Of a DNA stretch of 62,633 bases, positions 43,549 to 51,099 are shown piece after piece. This DNA comes from E44-bin32 sp034430615 (GTDB lineage Bacteria; Chloroflexota; Anaerolineae; Anaerolineales; E44-bin32), in NCBI GenBank assembly GCA_034430615.1, contig DAOUEJ010000197.1:1-62633 (forward strand), read 5' to 3'. Both the position numbers and the translations under genes were made by a program. Below the pieces are notes generated by a model. The model searched no databases and had not been told where the DNA came from. It worked only from the letters and a program-made list of their open reading frames with translations. The first letter of the stretch is position 1, and each line of letters starts with the position of its first letter.

Positions 43549-44637
43549 TCAGGAGCCTGCCATTTCAAACAAGCGGCTGAATTCTATCAAGTATTCTTTC
43601 GCCAGGGCAGGACTGGTAATGATAAGCAGGTTTTCATCGTTTTCGTCGCGTGCACCCCGGCTGAAGTTATAAGAACCAGTTACAACGATCCGATCATCGA
43701 TGATGATGATCTTATGATGCATATCTTCGGGATTCGAATCAAGGCGTACATCGGCGCCGGCTGCAAGCAGCGTATCATATTCACCGCCAGCGTTGCCGGC
43801 CTGGGTTCGTTCGAATACACCACGCACCAGCACCCCCGAAACCAGCCGCTCAAGCAGCGTTTCAGCCAGCAGATCGCTGGTGAAGTTGAAGACCAGCAGG
43901 TCTATTTCTTCCTGGGCTCCTGCCAGCAAAATATCAAGCCGGCGTTCGATATCACTATCCGGAGAAAAGAGGCCCTCCACCCATCCATCCTCGAGCGAGA
44001 TCGGGGCCGCTCCAGTGTTCGGAGCGGAAAGTGCCCCGAAGCGGTTCTCGATAAACATCTCCTCGAATTCCTCTTCAAATAGGCTGGCCAACTTCAGAGA
44101 TTGGAAACTGACCAGGTTGTTGTTGTTGCGGTAAGCACCGTTGAGGGTGAAGTTAAGCGAACCGGTCCAGACCTGCATCGCATCGATCACCACAAACTTA
44201 TCACGCATCAGGGCCGGATGCTGGTCAGCGACGACCGGGACGCCGGCCGCTTCGAGCGCCTTGACTTCTGGTGCGTCTGCATTCTCACCCTCAACCACAA
44301 CTCGCACTCGAACACCTCTACGGGATGCGTCAAGCAGTGCATCGCGGATGCTCCACAAATCCAGGCGGTAGGCCGCGAGATCGACTGAGTAATCTGCCAA
44401 GTTGATTTCCGCAGCCAGCGCAGCGTCCGGGCCTCCGCGCAGCGTTTTCGAAACAGGATCATCGGGTCGGCTGAAGAAAACCTGGACGTTTCTGGCTGCA
44501 GCTTGACCGGTTGGCGAGAGGATGGGTTCCGGTTCCTTACGGTCGAAGAAAAGCAAGACCGCCGCTGCGGCAAAGAGCAGCAGCGTTACCCAGGCACTCA
44601 AGTGAGTGCGAAGGGAAATGGGCTGATCTCCATCCAT
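43549..44637 (-). CDS. Membrane-anchored phospholipase D-fold protein
   Basis: 362 aa. One N-terminal helix (about 14-31), then two PLD half-domains. The second catalytic motif is intact (MHHKIIIID, followed by GSYNFSRGARDENDE); the first reads MRDKFVVID, so the leading His is Arg, though GSLNFTLNGAYRNNNN still follows. PLD-fold proteins act as phospholipases, nucleases or phosphatidyltransferases. Loss of one His might reduce or alter activity. The stop lies just upstream of the HerA-like ATPase, with which it likely works. Confidence 0.8.
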   Translation of the reverse strand: MDGDQPISLRTHLSAWVTLLLFAAAAVLLFFDRKEPEPILSPTGQAAARNVQVFFSRPDDPVSKTLRGGPDAALAAEINLADYSVDLAAYRLDLWSIRDALLDASRRGVRVRVVVEGENADAPEVKALEAAGVPVVADQHPALMRDKFVVIDAMQVWTGSLNFTLNGAYRNNNNLVSFQSLKLASLFEEEFEEMFIENRFGALSAPNTGAAPISLEDGWVEGLFSPDSDIERRLDILLAGAQEEIDLLVFNFTSDLLAETLLERLVSGVLVRGVFERTQAGNAGGEYDTLLAAGADVRLDSNPEDMHHKIIIIDDRIVVTGSYNFSRGARDENDENLLIITSPALAKEYLIEFSRLFEMAGS

Positions 44638-44877
44638 GATCCGACCCCCCTTGTCAGCAGCGGGAACCCAAGCTACGTAGGAAGATACGGCACATAGGTC
44701 AGAACGGCAAACTCGGTTCGGGAGTATTGTTTCTTGATGGGAGATTTACCCCGGGCTCTGCGTTGATTGCTGCCAGCGGATCCCGGCTGGCTGAAGGTGA
44801 ACCCGCATCGAAAGAGTGTAGCACGGGGTATGTCGACAGCGACCAGAATTTGCGTTGTGCTAGATGTGCTTCCTGCT

Positions 44878-45915
44878 TTATTCGGCCGTGAGCGCCTGCA
44901 GGATGGATTTCGCCAGCCCTGGGCCGCGATAGACCAGCCCGGTATACACCTGAACCAGGCTCGCCCCGGCATCCAGTTTGGCTCGAACATCTTCGGCGTT
45001 GAGGACGCCGCCCGTGGCGATGACAGGCAGCCTGCCGCCGCTAATCCGGACGATGTCCCGCACCATTTGTGTCGAACGTATGCGCAGCGGGGCACCGCTC
45101 AATCCGCCACTTTCGGTACGAGCCGGGTCTTTCAACATCGAGCGCTCGATAGTGGTATTGCTCGCAATCACACCATCGATGCCATTGCGCTCGATAGCGG
45201 CTAGCGCATCTTCCAGTTCTTCCAGATCCAGATCTGGCGCCAGTTTAACCAGCAGTGGGCGCCGCGGCGCGCCGCCAAACACACAAGCTGAGCGCGCCTG
45301 GGCCAGCTCGCCGAGGAGCGAATCGAGTGACTTACGCGCCTGCAGTCGGCGCAGCCCGAGCGTGTTCGGTGAAGAGACGTTCACAACCAGGTAATCGGCG
45401 ACGTCGTAGAACATCTCCAACAAATGCAGGTAATCCATCGCCGCAACCTCGAGCGGGGTCGCCACACCCTTGCCCATATTGATACCCAGGATGAAGCTTC
45501 GCTCCGCTGCGCCCTTCAGGCGCTGCAGCAATGCGGCTGCGCCCGCATTGGGAAAACCCATGCAATTGATCAACGCCTCATCTTGAGGCAAACGGAAAAT
45601 ACGGGGGCGCGGGTTGCCGGGCTGCGGCTCCGGAGTCACAGTACCGACTTCTAGATGACCAAATCCGAGGCACGCCAGACCGGTCAACGCTTGGCCATCC
45701 TTGTCATAGCCTGCAGCCAATCCGAGTGGATTGGCAAAGCGTAATCCAAAGACCTGTACAGGGTTGGCAGCAGAGGTTGAGAATTGCCACCGCAGCAAAG
45801 CCGGCATGCCCGGCACCACTCCCGCAGCCTGCAGTAGCGTTAGCATGAGTTTGTGTGCACACTCCGGATCTAGACGAAAGAGCAACGGCCGCAAAATGCG
45901 TGTATAGAGATTCAT
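44878..45915 (-). CDS. pyrD: Dihydroorotate dehydrogenase (quinone), class 2
   Basis: 345 aa, FMN enzyme that oxidises dihydroorotate to orotate with quinone, on the membrane. N-terminal amphipathic helix MNLYTRILRPLLFRLDPE; FMN-binding GLAAGYDKDG; catalytic Ser in VNVSSPNTLGLR; ATGGVLNAEDV phosphate loop. ATG 45915 overlaps the EamA-remnant stop as ATGA. It is the distal gene of the pyr operon. Confidence 0.95.
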   Translation of the reverse strand: MNLYTRILRPLLFRLDPECAHKLMLTLLQAAGVVPGMPALLRWQFSTSAANPVQVFGLRFANPLGLAAGYDKDGQALTGLACLGFGHLEVGTVTPEPQPGNPRPRIFRLPQDEALINCMGFPNAGAAALLQRLKGAAERSFILGINMGKGVATPLEVAAMDYLHLLEMFYDVADYLVVNVSSPNTLGLRRLQARKSLDSLLGELAQARSACVFGGAPRRPLLVKLAPDLDLEELEDALAAIERNGIDGVIASNTTIERSMLKDPARTESGGLSGAPLRIRSTQMVRDIVRISGGRLPVIATGGVLNAEDVRAKLDAGASLVQVYTGLVYRGPGLAKSILQALTAE

Positions 45916-46363
45916 GTCGCAGGCCGGGAAAGTGTATTATTTTTCGTCGCTCCACTCCATCGTTGAACGAGGTACGTTCCGGCGGCAGCCAGCACTAGCC
46001 CGAGCACAGGAACGGCGAAAAGGCCCAAATGGATGGAAGTAAATAAGATCAGATTGACGGTCACCGCAGGCGAGCATGCCAAGCTCACGAACATGCTGCC
46101 CTGAGTTAGCGCGTAATAGATGAGGCCGAGCAGAATCAAGCGGGTGCGCATCGATCGCTCCAGCGGATGCGACCCGGGCTGCGCTTGAGCAATAGCCAGG
46201 CTACCAAGAATAAAGCGGGCAGCGTGTAGCGCAACGCGGCAAAGGTCAGCTGCGGGACGTCGACCTGACCCCACTTGATAACCAGCCAGGAGGCTGACCA
46301 GAGCCGAGTAACGAAGAGCGCTTGCAGCACACTGCGGCGATGAATCGCTGGCTGCGCAGTCAT
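45912..46363 (-). pseudogene. Remnant of an EamA/DMT-type transporter
   Basis: An N-terminal part (VLQALFVTRLWSASWLVIKWG, ALRYTLPALFLVAWLLLKRSP) begins at ATG 46363, then switches frame near 46165-46180 to continue HPLERSMRTRLILLGLIYYALTQGSMFVSL and ends IHLGLFAVPVLGLVLAAAGTYLVQRW. The middle and most of the second EamA repeat are missing, leaving about half the usual 300 aa. It lies between pyrFE and pyrD, and its stop overlaps the pyrD start, so it may matter for pyrD translation although dead as a transporter. Confidence 0.75.
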
Positions 46364-46423
46364 CGTTTCCCCGCCTTGTGGACAATCGCTGCACTCTATC
46401 CCGTCACCGTACAACAAGCAGAT

Positions 46424-47836
46424 TTACCCCCCTGAATTCTGGGCCAAAAATGTCCGTACGGCTTCGATCTGCCGCGCCGACACAAGCCCTGCCCGCTCCC
46501 AGCGATTGACTAAATCGCTCAAACGAAATACGGTCTGCAGCTTGACACCGGAACGCGCCAGTTCCTGCTCCGCACCACCCTCACGATCGATGAGCACGAT
46601 CACGTCCTGCACCTGCAGCCCAACCGCTTGCAAGCGCTCAATGGCCTCAAACTTACTTCCACCGGTCGTCGCCAGGTCGTCGACCAGGACGACCCGCTCG
46701 CCAGCACGATATTCGCCCTCGACCTGAGCCCGTGTGCCGTATGCCTTGATCTCCTTACGCGGGTAAATCATTGGCCACCCGCTCGCCAGGGAGATGGCCG
46801 TCACAATGGGCAGTGCCGCGTAGGGCAACGCCGCCAGCCGGTCGAATTTTACTCTTTCAAGTAAAGGTATATACGCCCGGGCGACACGTTCAAGCAGGGC
46901 CGGATAGGTTACCAGCCGGCGCAGGTCGAAATAGATCGGTGACAGCAGACCAGATTTCAGCTCGAAGCTGCCAAACTGGACACATCCCGCCCTCAACAGA
47001 GCGTCGGCCAACAGGCCCAATCCGTCATCGACAAAACCGCTTGTTTCGCCCAATCGGGAACGGTTCGCGTTGATCTCCAGCCGCATTCGACGGGCAACCT
47101 CGCCCGGATCCGCAGCGGTGGCAATGGAGCGTGAGGCCGGCAGGATCATGCCGGCTCCGTCCGCCCGCAGTCCGGCCGCCAGGGCCAGCTTCAGGTCACC
47201 ACCTTGAGCACCGACACCGGGTGCCAGCAACCACAGATCGGGTGCAGCGGAGCGCACCTCGGCCAACGCTTGCGGATCGGTGGCTCCGACGACCAATCCG
47301 ATGTTATCGGCTGTGTTCCAGGCCTGTGCGAGCCTGCTCACTACGAGGTAGAGCGGGCCGGAGCCGGCGACGTGCTTTGTCTGAAGATCCCCCGCCCCCG
47401 GATTGGATGTCTTGCAAAGCAGAAACACGCCCCGCTCAGGATCTTCCAGGAAGGGTTGAATCGAATCGTATCCCAGGTATGGGCTGAGCGTGATCGCATC
47501 GACGCCGAGCGTCGAGAAGGCTGAGCGAGCGTAGGCCCGCGCCGTGGAGGCGATATCGCCGCGCTTGGCATCGAGGATGACAGGAATGCGATCAGGCACG
47601 GCTCGAATAACCCACTCGAGCGCCTCCCAGCCCGGTGCACCGTAGGCCTCGAAGAAAGCCGCGTTCGGTTTGAAGGCACATGCCTGGTCGGCCGTTGCTG
47701 TGATCAATCGCAGGCAGAATTCGCCTGCCGCGGCTGCACTCGATTCGGACAGGTGTTCGGGATGCGGGTCGAGTCCGACACATAGCAGCGAGTCGGTCCG
47801 ATCGACCCGCTCCTGCAGGCGCTGGAAGAAGCTCAT
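46424..47836 (-). CDS. pyrFE: Fused orotidine 5'-phosphate decarboxylase / orotate phosphoribosyltransferase
   Basis: 470 aa, two enzymes in one chain. Residues 1 to about 270: PyrF with the catalytic DAKRGDI (89-95) and the long-form C-terminal APGVGAQGGD region. Residues about 285 to 470: PyrE with VVLVDDLATTGGSK (382-395), the PRPP-binding motif. Order is PyrF-PyrE, the reverse of the eukaryotic UMP synthase. Catalyses the last two steps to UMP. ATG 47836 overlaps the pyrB stop as ATGA. Confidence 0.95.
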   Translation of the reverse strand: MSFFQRLQERVDRTDSLLCVGLDPHPEHLSESSAAAAGEFCLRLITATADQACAFKPNAAFFEAYGAPGWEALEWVIRAVPDRIPVILDAKRGDIASTARAYARSAFSTLGVDAITLSPYLGYDSIQPFLEDPERGVFLLCKTSNPGAGDLQTKHVAGSGPLYLVVSRLAQAWNTADNIGLVVGATDPQALAEVRSAAPDLWLLAPGVGAQGGDLKLALAAGLRADGAGMILPASRSIATAADPGEVARRMRLEINANRSRLGETSGFVDDGLGLLADALLRAGCVQFGSFELKSGLLSPIYFDLRRLVTYPALLERVARAYIPLLERVKFDRLAALPYAALPIVTAISLASGWPMIYPRKEIKAYGTRAQVEGEYRAGERVVLVDDLATTGGSKFEAIERLQAVGLQVQDVIVLIDREGGAEQELARSGVKLQTVFRLSDLVNRWERAGLVSARQIEAVRTFLAQNSGG

Positions 47837-48831
47837 GCCTTCCCCAGCACCATCGCCAGCAGCGCCATGCGCAAATACAGGCCGTATTCCATCTGGCGAA
47901 AGTAGGCTGCGCGCGGATCGGTATCGAGCTCCATGCTGATCTCACCCACGCGCGGCAGCGGGTGCATCACGATCATCTCATCCTTGGCCTGCTCCATCGT
48001 ATCGGGCGTGATGACGTAAGCGCCTTTCACCTGCTCGTATTGTTCCTGGTCCTCGAAACGCTCCTTCTGCACCCGTGTGACATAGAGCACATCCGTATCA
48101 GGCAGCACCGGTTCGAGCGTTGTGACGGAGGTCTGGGGGATGCCCTTTGCGTCCAGCTCTTGGACCAGAGCGGGCGGCATGGCTAGGATCTCGGGCGCAA
48201 CGTAGCGCAAGTTGATGTCGAAGAGCGAAAGCAGGCGGGCAAGTGAGTGCACGGTGCGGCCATACTTCAGATCGCCCAGCATCGTGACCGTGAGGCCATC
48301 CACTCGTCCCAGCTCCTCCATGATGGTGAACAAATCGAGCAATGCCTGCGTCGGGTGCTCCCCCACACCGTCACCACCGTTGATGATCGGCTTGCGAGCG
48401 TAGCGGGCGGCAACATCGGCCGACCCGACCTCGGGGTGACGTAGCACGATCACGTCGGCATAGCACTCCAGCGAGCGGATGGTATCGGGCAGCGATTCGC
48501 CCTTCGCCACCGACGAGTAATGCACCTCGTTGATCGGAATCACGCTTCCGCCCAGGCGTTCCATAGCCGCCGTAAAGGAAGAGGAAGTGCGGGTAGACGG
48601 CTCGTAAAAAAGGTTGGCCAGGATCTTCCCCTTCAAGAGATCGAAAGTGCCGACGCGCTCGACCATAGCGCGCATCTCTTTCGCCACCCCAAAAATGTAC
48701 TCGAGGTCGTTCCGGCCGAATTGCGCGACGGAAAGGATGTCGTGGCCATAAAAGGGAGCGTCGCGGTGATCCCCGAAGGGAAGATGTGGACTAGGATTTC
48801 TGCGTTCCGTCGGTGGGATAAACGTGGCCAT
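47833..48831 (-). CDS. pyrB: Aspartate carbamoyltransferase catalytic subunit
   Basis: 332 aa. Joins carbamoyl phosphate and aspartate. Carbamoyl-phosphate site YEPSTRTSSSFTAAMERLGG; GDGVGEHPTQALLDLFT; aspartate-domain MHPLPRVGEI. No pyrI regulatory subunit is present. AAGGAGACA precedes ATG 48831. Lies 21 bases behind pyrC and overlaps pyrFE. Confidence 0.95.
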   Translation of the reverse strand: MATFIPPTERRNPSPHLPFGDHRDAPFYGHDILSVAQFGRNDLEYIFGVAKEMRAMVERVGTFDLLKGKILANLFYEPSTRTSSSFTAAMERLGGSVIPINEVHYSSVAKGESLPDTIRSLECYADVIVLRHPEVGSADVAARYARKPIINGGDGVGEHPTQALLDLFTIMEELGRVDGLTVTMLGDLKYGRTVHSLARLLSLFDINLRYVAPEILAMPPALVQELDAKGIPQTSVTTLEPVLPDTDVLYVTRVQKERFEDQEQYEQVKGAYVITPDTMEQAKDEMIVMHPLPRVGEISMELDTDPRAAYFRQMEYGLYLRMALLAMVLGKA

Positions 48832-48852
48832 ACTTGTCTCCTTGAGCGTCTC

Positions 48853-49920
48853 TTACGCCCGTGCTTCTTCGAAGAGATTCCGGCCGCTGCCTGGTGCAGC
48901 CAGAACCTCACCCTCACGATAGACTAGGCTGCCGCGCAACCTGACCTCGCACACACGCCCGCGCAGCTGCATCCCCTCAAACGGTGTCCAGCCGCAGCGG
49001 CTGAAAAGTTCGGCCCCGTGCACGGTCCAGCGCAGCTTGGGGTCCACCAACACCTGCGTGTCAGGCGCCGGCTGCAAGCCGAAAATGCGTGCCGGACGAG
49101 TGTGCATCCGTTCAATCACATCCTCCAGCGTCAACCGACCCTCGTGCACTGCGGTGAGCATGATGCCCAGCGCAGTCTCCAGCCCAGGAAAGCCGGGCGG
49201 CGGTTGCACACCATCCTTCTCGGCCAGTGTGTGTGGTGCGTGATCAGTGGCGATGCAGTCGATCACATCCATGTTTTCCCAGAGCGCCTCACAGTCACGG
49301 CGGCCAGCCAAACGCGGACGCACCTCCCCCCGTCCTGGTCCGAGCCCAGGCAGGTCATTTTCGCTCAACAGCAGGTGATGAGGCGTGACCTCACAGGTCA
49401 CAAGGTATCCCTGCTCCTTCGCCCGCCGAATGAGCAGGATCTCATCCCGCCGGCTGACATGGCAAACGTGCACCGAGCGGTTGTGCAAGCCGGCCAAAAA
49501 CAGAAGCGCCGCCAGGCTGCGGCCTTCGGCGTGTGCCGCGAGCGGCTTCGAGCGCGGCCAGGATGTCACGTGCGCTTCTAACTGGGACAGGTCATCGATT
49601 TGAAGTGGACCGTAGGTTTGATCCAAATAGAGTTTCAAACCACAGACCCGCCCGGCGAGCCTGGCCGTGCGGCCGGCGTTATCCGCTCCGGCACCCAGGA
49701 AAAGGCCGTAATCACAGCGTGCTTTCTCCCATCCAGCCTGCTCAGCGAGTTCCAGGCTGTCTTCGTCAACCAGCGGCGGCTGTGTGTTGGGCATAGCTAG
49801 AATTGTTGTATAACCGCCGGCCAGGGCAGCTTGCGTGCCGCTGTCGAAATCTTCCTTGTGAGTCGCACCAGGGTCGCGCAGGTGGACGTGCGGGTCGATC
49901 AGCCCGGGCAATCGAATCAT
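48853..49920 (-). CDS. pyrC: Dihydroorotase
   Basis: 355 aa, amidohydrolase that cyclises carbamoyl aspartate. Zinc His pair in HVHLRDPG, carbamylated Lys in CGLKLYLDQTYG, further metal His in SVHVCHVSR and TPHHLLLSE, and the catalytic Asp in ATDHAPHTLAEK. Start ATG 49920 overlaps the stop of the leader frame (ATGA). First structural gene of the pyr operon, directly behind two tandem terminators. Confidence 0.93.
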   Translation of the reverse strand: MIRLPGLIDPHVHLRDPGATHKEDFDSGTQAALAGGYTTILAMPNTQPPLVDEDSLELAEQAGWEKARCDYGLFLGAGADNAGRTARLAGRVCGLKLYLDQTYGPLQIDDLSQLEAHVTSWPRSKPLAAHAEGRSLAALLFLAGLHNRSVHVCHVSRRDEILLIRRAKEQGYLVTCEVTPHHLLLSENDLPGLGPGRGEVRPRLAGRRDCEALWENMDVIDCIATDHAPHTLAEKDGVQPPPGFPGLETALGIMLTAVHEGRLTLEDVIERMHTRPARIFGLQPAPDTQVLVDPKLRWTVHGAELFSRCGWTPFEGMQLRGRVCEVRLRGSLVYREGEVLAAPGSGRNLFEEARA

Positions 49921-50051
49921 CTTTGCCGCCTGAATGTGGCAAAAAAAGAGAGCCTTGCGGCTCTGGGCGTTGAAAAAAAGAACGCCTGTCGGGAGGCGCT
50001 GGCCTCAGGACAGGCTAGTGGTCGAGACAAGGCATGATTCGCATCTTGCAT
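49917..50051 (-). CDS. PyrL-like leader frame of the pyr operon (44 aa)
   Basis: An uninterrupted 44-codon frame runs from ATG 50051 across both terminators and stops at TGA overlapping the pyrC ATG. It starts MQDANHALSRPLACPEAS and has two Phe-rich stretches, AFFF and SFF, where the U-tracts of the terminators are read. E. coli PyrL also has 44 residues, with Phe runs encoded by U-tracts. Against translation: the predicted transcript start leaves only about 8-10 bases before the ATG and only a weak GAAG site. Confidence 0.4.
   Translation of the reverse strand: MQDANHALSRPLACPEASASRQAFFFSTPRAARLSFFATFRRQR
49941..49964 (-). terminator. Intrinsic terminator 2 of the pyr leader
   Basis: AGAGCC/GGCTCT stem with a 4-base loop, followed by CTTTTTTT on the minus strand; 20 bases before the pyrC ATG. 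Acts as the likely attenuator of the operon. Confidence 0.85.
49973..50015 (-). terminator. Intrinsic terminator 1 (pause hairpin) of the pyr leader
   Basis: GCCTGTC/GACAGGC outer stem with an inner GAGGC/GCCTC stem, followed by GTTCTTTTTTT on the minus strand. Very stable; it lies 9 bases upstream of the second hairpin and could act as a pause site or a second terminator. Confidence 0.85.
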
Positions 50052-50066
50052 AGCGTATTCTTCGGC

Positions 50067-50094
50067 ATTTTATGCCAAAGACCGTCGATGTCAA
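50067..50094 (-). promoter_or_regulatory. Consensus sigma70 promoter of the pyr operon
   Basis: TTGACA (50094-50089) and TAAAAT (50072-50067) with 16 bases between them, minus strand. Transcription would start near 50060, about 140 bases before pyrC. Confidence 0.8.
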
Positions 50095-50139
50095 GATACG
50101 CTTCACTTAAAGCATTGGGGAGCATATTCCAATCTGGGC

Positions 50140-50700
50140 TCAGGCCGTAAACCGGTGGCAGTTCACCAGGTGGTCATCGACCATCCCCACCGCCTGCATG
50201 AAAGCATAGCAGATCGTCGTCCCTACGAATTTAAAACCACGCGCTTTTAATGCCTTCGACATCGCATCGGACTCTGGCGTCGAGGTGGGCACATCTTTCC
50301 AGCTGAGTGGAGCGGACTTCAGCGTGCGGCCGCCAGTAAAGGACCACAGGAAATCGGAGAAAGCGTCCTTCCCATCGAACTGTTCCAGGAATGCTTGCGC
50401 GTTGGTGATCGCGCCCATTATCTTCAGTTTGTTGCGGATGATGCCGGCATCGGCCAGCAACCGATCCCGTTTGTTTTCACCATAGCGCGCTATGCACTCT
50501 GGATCGAATCCGTCAAACGCCAGGCGAAAGTTTTCGCGTTTGTGGAGCACAGTCCGCCACGATAATCCTGCCTGGAAACCATCCAGGATTAGTTTCTCAA
50601 ACAAAAGCCGGTCGTCATAAATCGGCACTCCCCATTCCTCATCATGGTAGCGTTCCATGAGGGGGTCATCTTCACCGAAACAGCGTACTTTTCCCTGCAT
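50140..50700 (-). CDS. tag: DNA-3-methyladenine glycosylase I
   Basis: 186 aa. Removes 3-methyladenine from alkylated DNA. Starts with VRCFGEDDPLMERYHDEEWGVP (zinc ligands Cys and His, alkylbase pocket) and ends MVDDHLVNCHRF (second His and Cys ligand); GFQAGLSWRTVLHKRENFR is the HhH-side catalytic helix. The usual Trp after the first Cys is Phe-Gly. Together with the ATL protein at 28971 it covers alkylation damage. Confidence 0.93.
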   Translation of the reverse strand: MQGKVRCFGEDDPLMERYHDEEWGVPIYDDRLLFEKLILDGFQAGLSWRTVLHKRENFRLAFDGFDPECIARYGENKRDRLLADAGIIRNKLKIMGAITNAQAFLEQFDGKDAFSDFLWSFTGGRTLKSAPLSWKDVPTSTPESDAMSKALKARGFKFVGTTICYAFMQAVGMVDDHLVNCHRFTA

Positions 50701-50727
50701 GCTTACTCCACCCGATCCAGGATCTGG

Positions 50728-51072
50728 CTAGATATTCTTCGCCTGCGTATTCATCGCACGGGCTTGAAGTTCGAGTTTTTTTAGACGGATAATCTTGAGC
50801 AAGTCGTCGAGCCAGGCGGTTCCGCTCGAAATAAGCAGCGCCGTTAGCAGCGCGTCAAGCCAGCCTGCCTGTGTCAAACCAAAAGGACGTAGTGCCCGCA
50901 ATTGCAAGACAAGCGTGATCCCTAAGCTCAAAACGAACGCCAGCAGGTTCGTCGCCCAGGTTCGCTGTGTCTTGAACAAGCGATCGAGCACAGGTCCGAT
51001 GAGATCAAGCAATTGCTGTAAGGCGAACCCGGCTACGAAAACCGGACCCAGAGATTCAACCAACGGGTTCAT
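50728..51072 (-). CDS. Small membrane protein of unknown function (114 aa)
   Basis: Two or three hydrophobic helices (about 10-28, 40-60 and 70-88) and a C-terminal charged helix (KIIRLKKLELQARAMNTQAKN). AAAGGAG lies 9 bases before ATG 51072; an in-frame GTG 9 bases earlier overlaps the ribosome site. No family recognised; helix order and length resemble small holin-like proteins, but there is no phage context. Between mutS2 and tag. Confidence 0.55.
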   Translation of the reverse strand: MNPLVESLGPVFVAGFALQQLLDLIGPVLDRLFKTQRTWATNLLAFVLSLGITLVLQLRALRPFGLTQAGWLDALLTALLISSGTAWLDDLLKIIRLKKLELQARAMNTQAKNI

Positions 51073-51099
51073 GCTCCCCACTCCTTTCGAACGGACAAC

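Noticed and set aside
43546..44082. 178-codon plus-strand frame opposite the PLD gene
   Set aside because: Antisense of a gene with clear HKD motifs; no recognisable domain.
43549..44637. Cardiolipin synthase
   Set aside because: Lacks the two N-terminal membrane helices and has a degenerate first HKD motif.
49973..50015. PyrR-binding loop in the pyr leader
   Set aside because: GTCCTGAGGC partly resembles the PyrR consensus but lacks two bases of it and is fully accounted for by the terminator stem.
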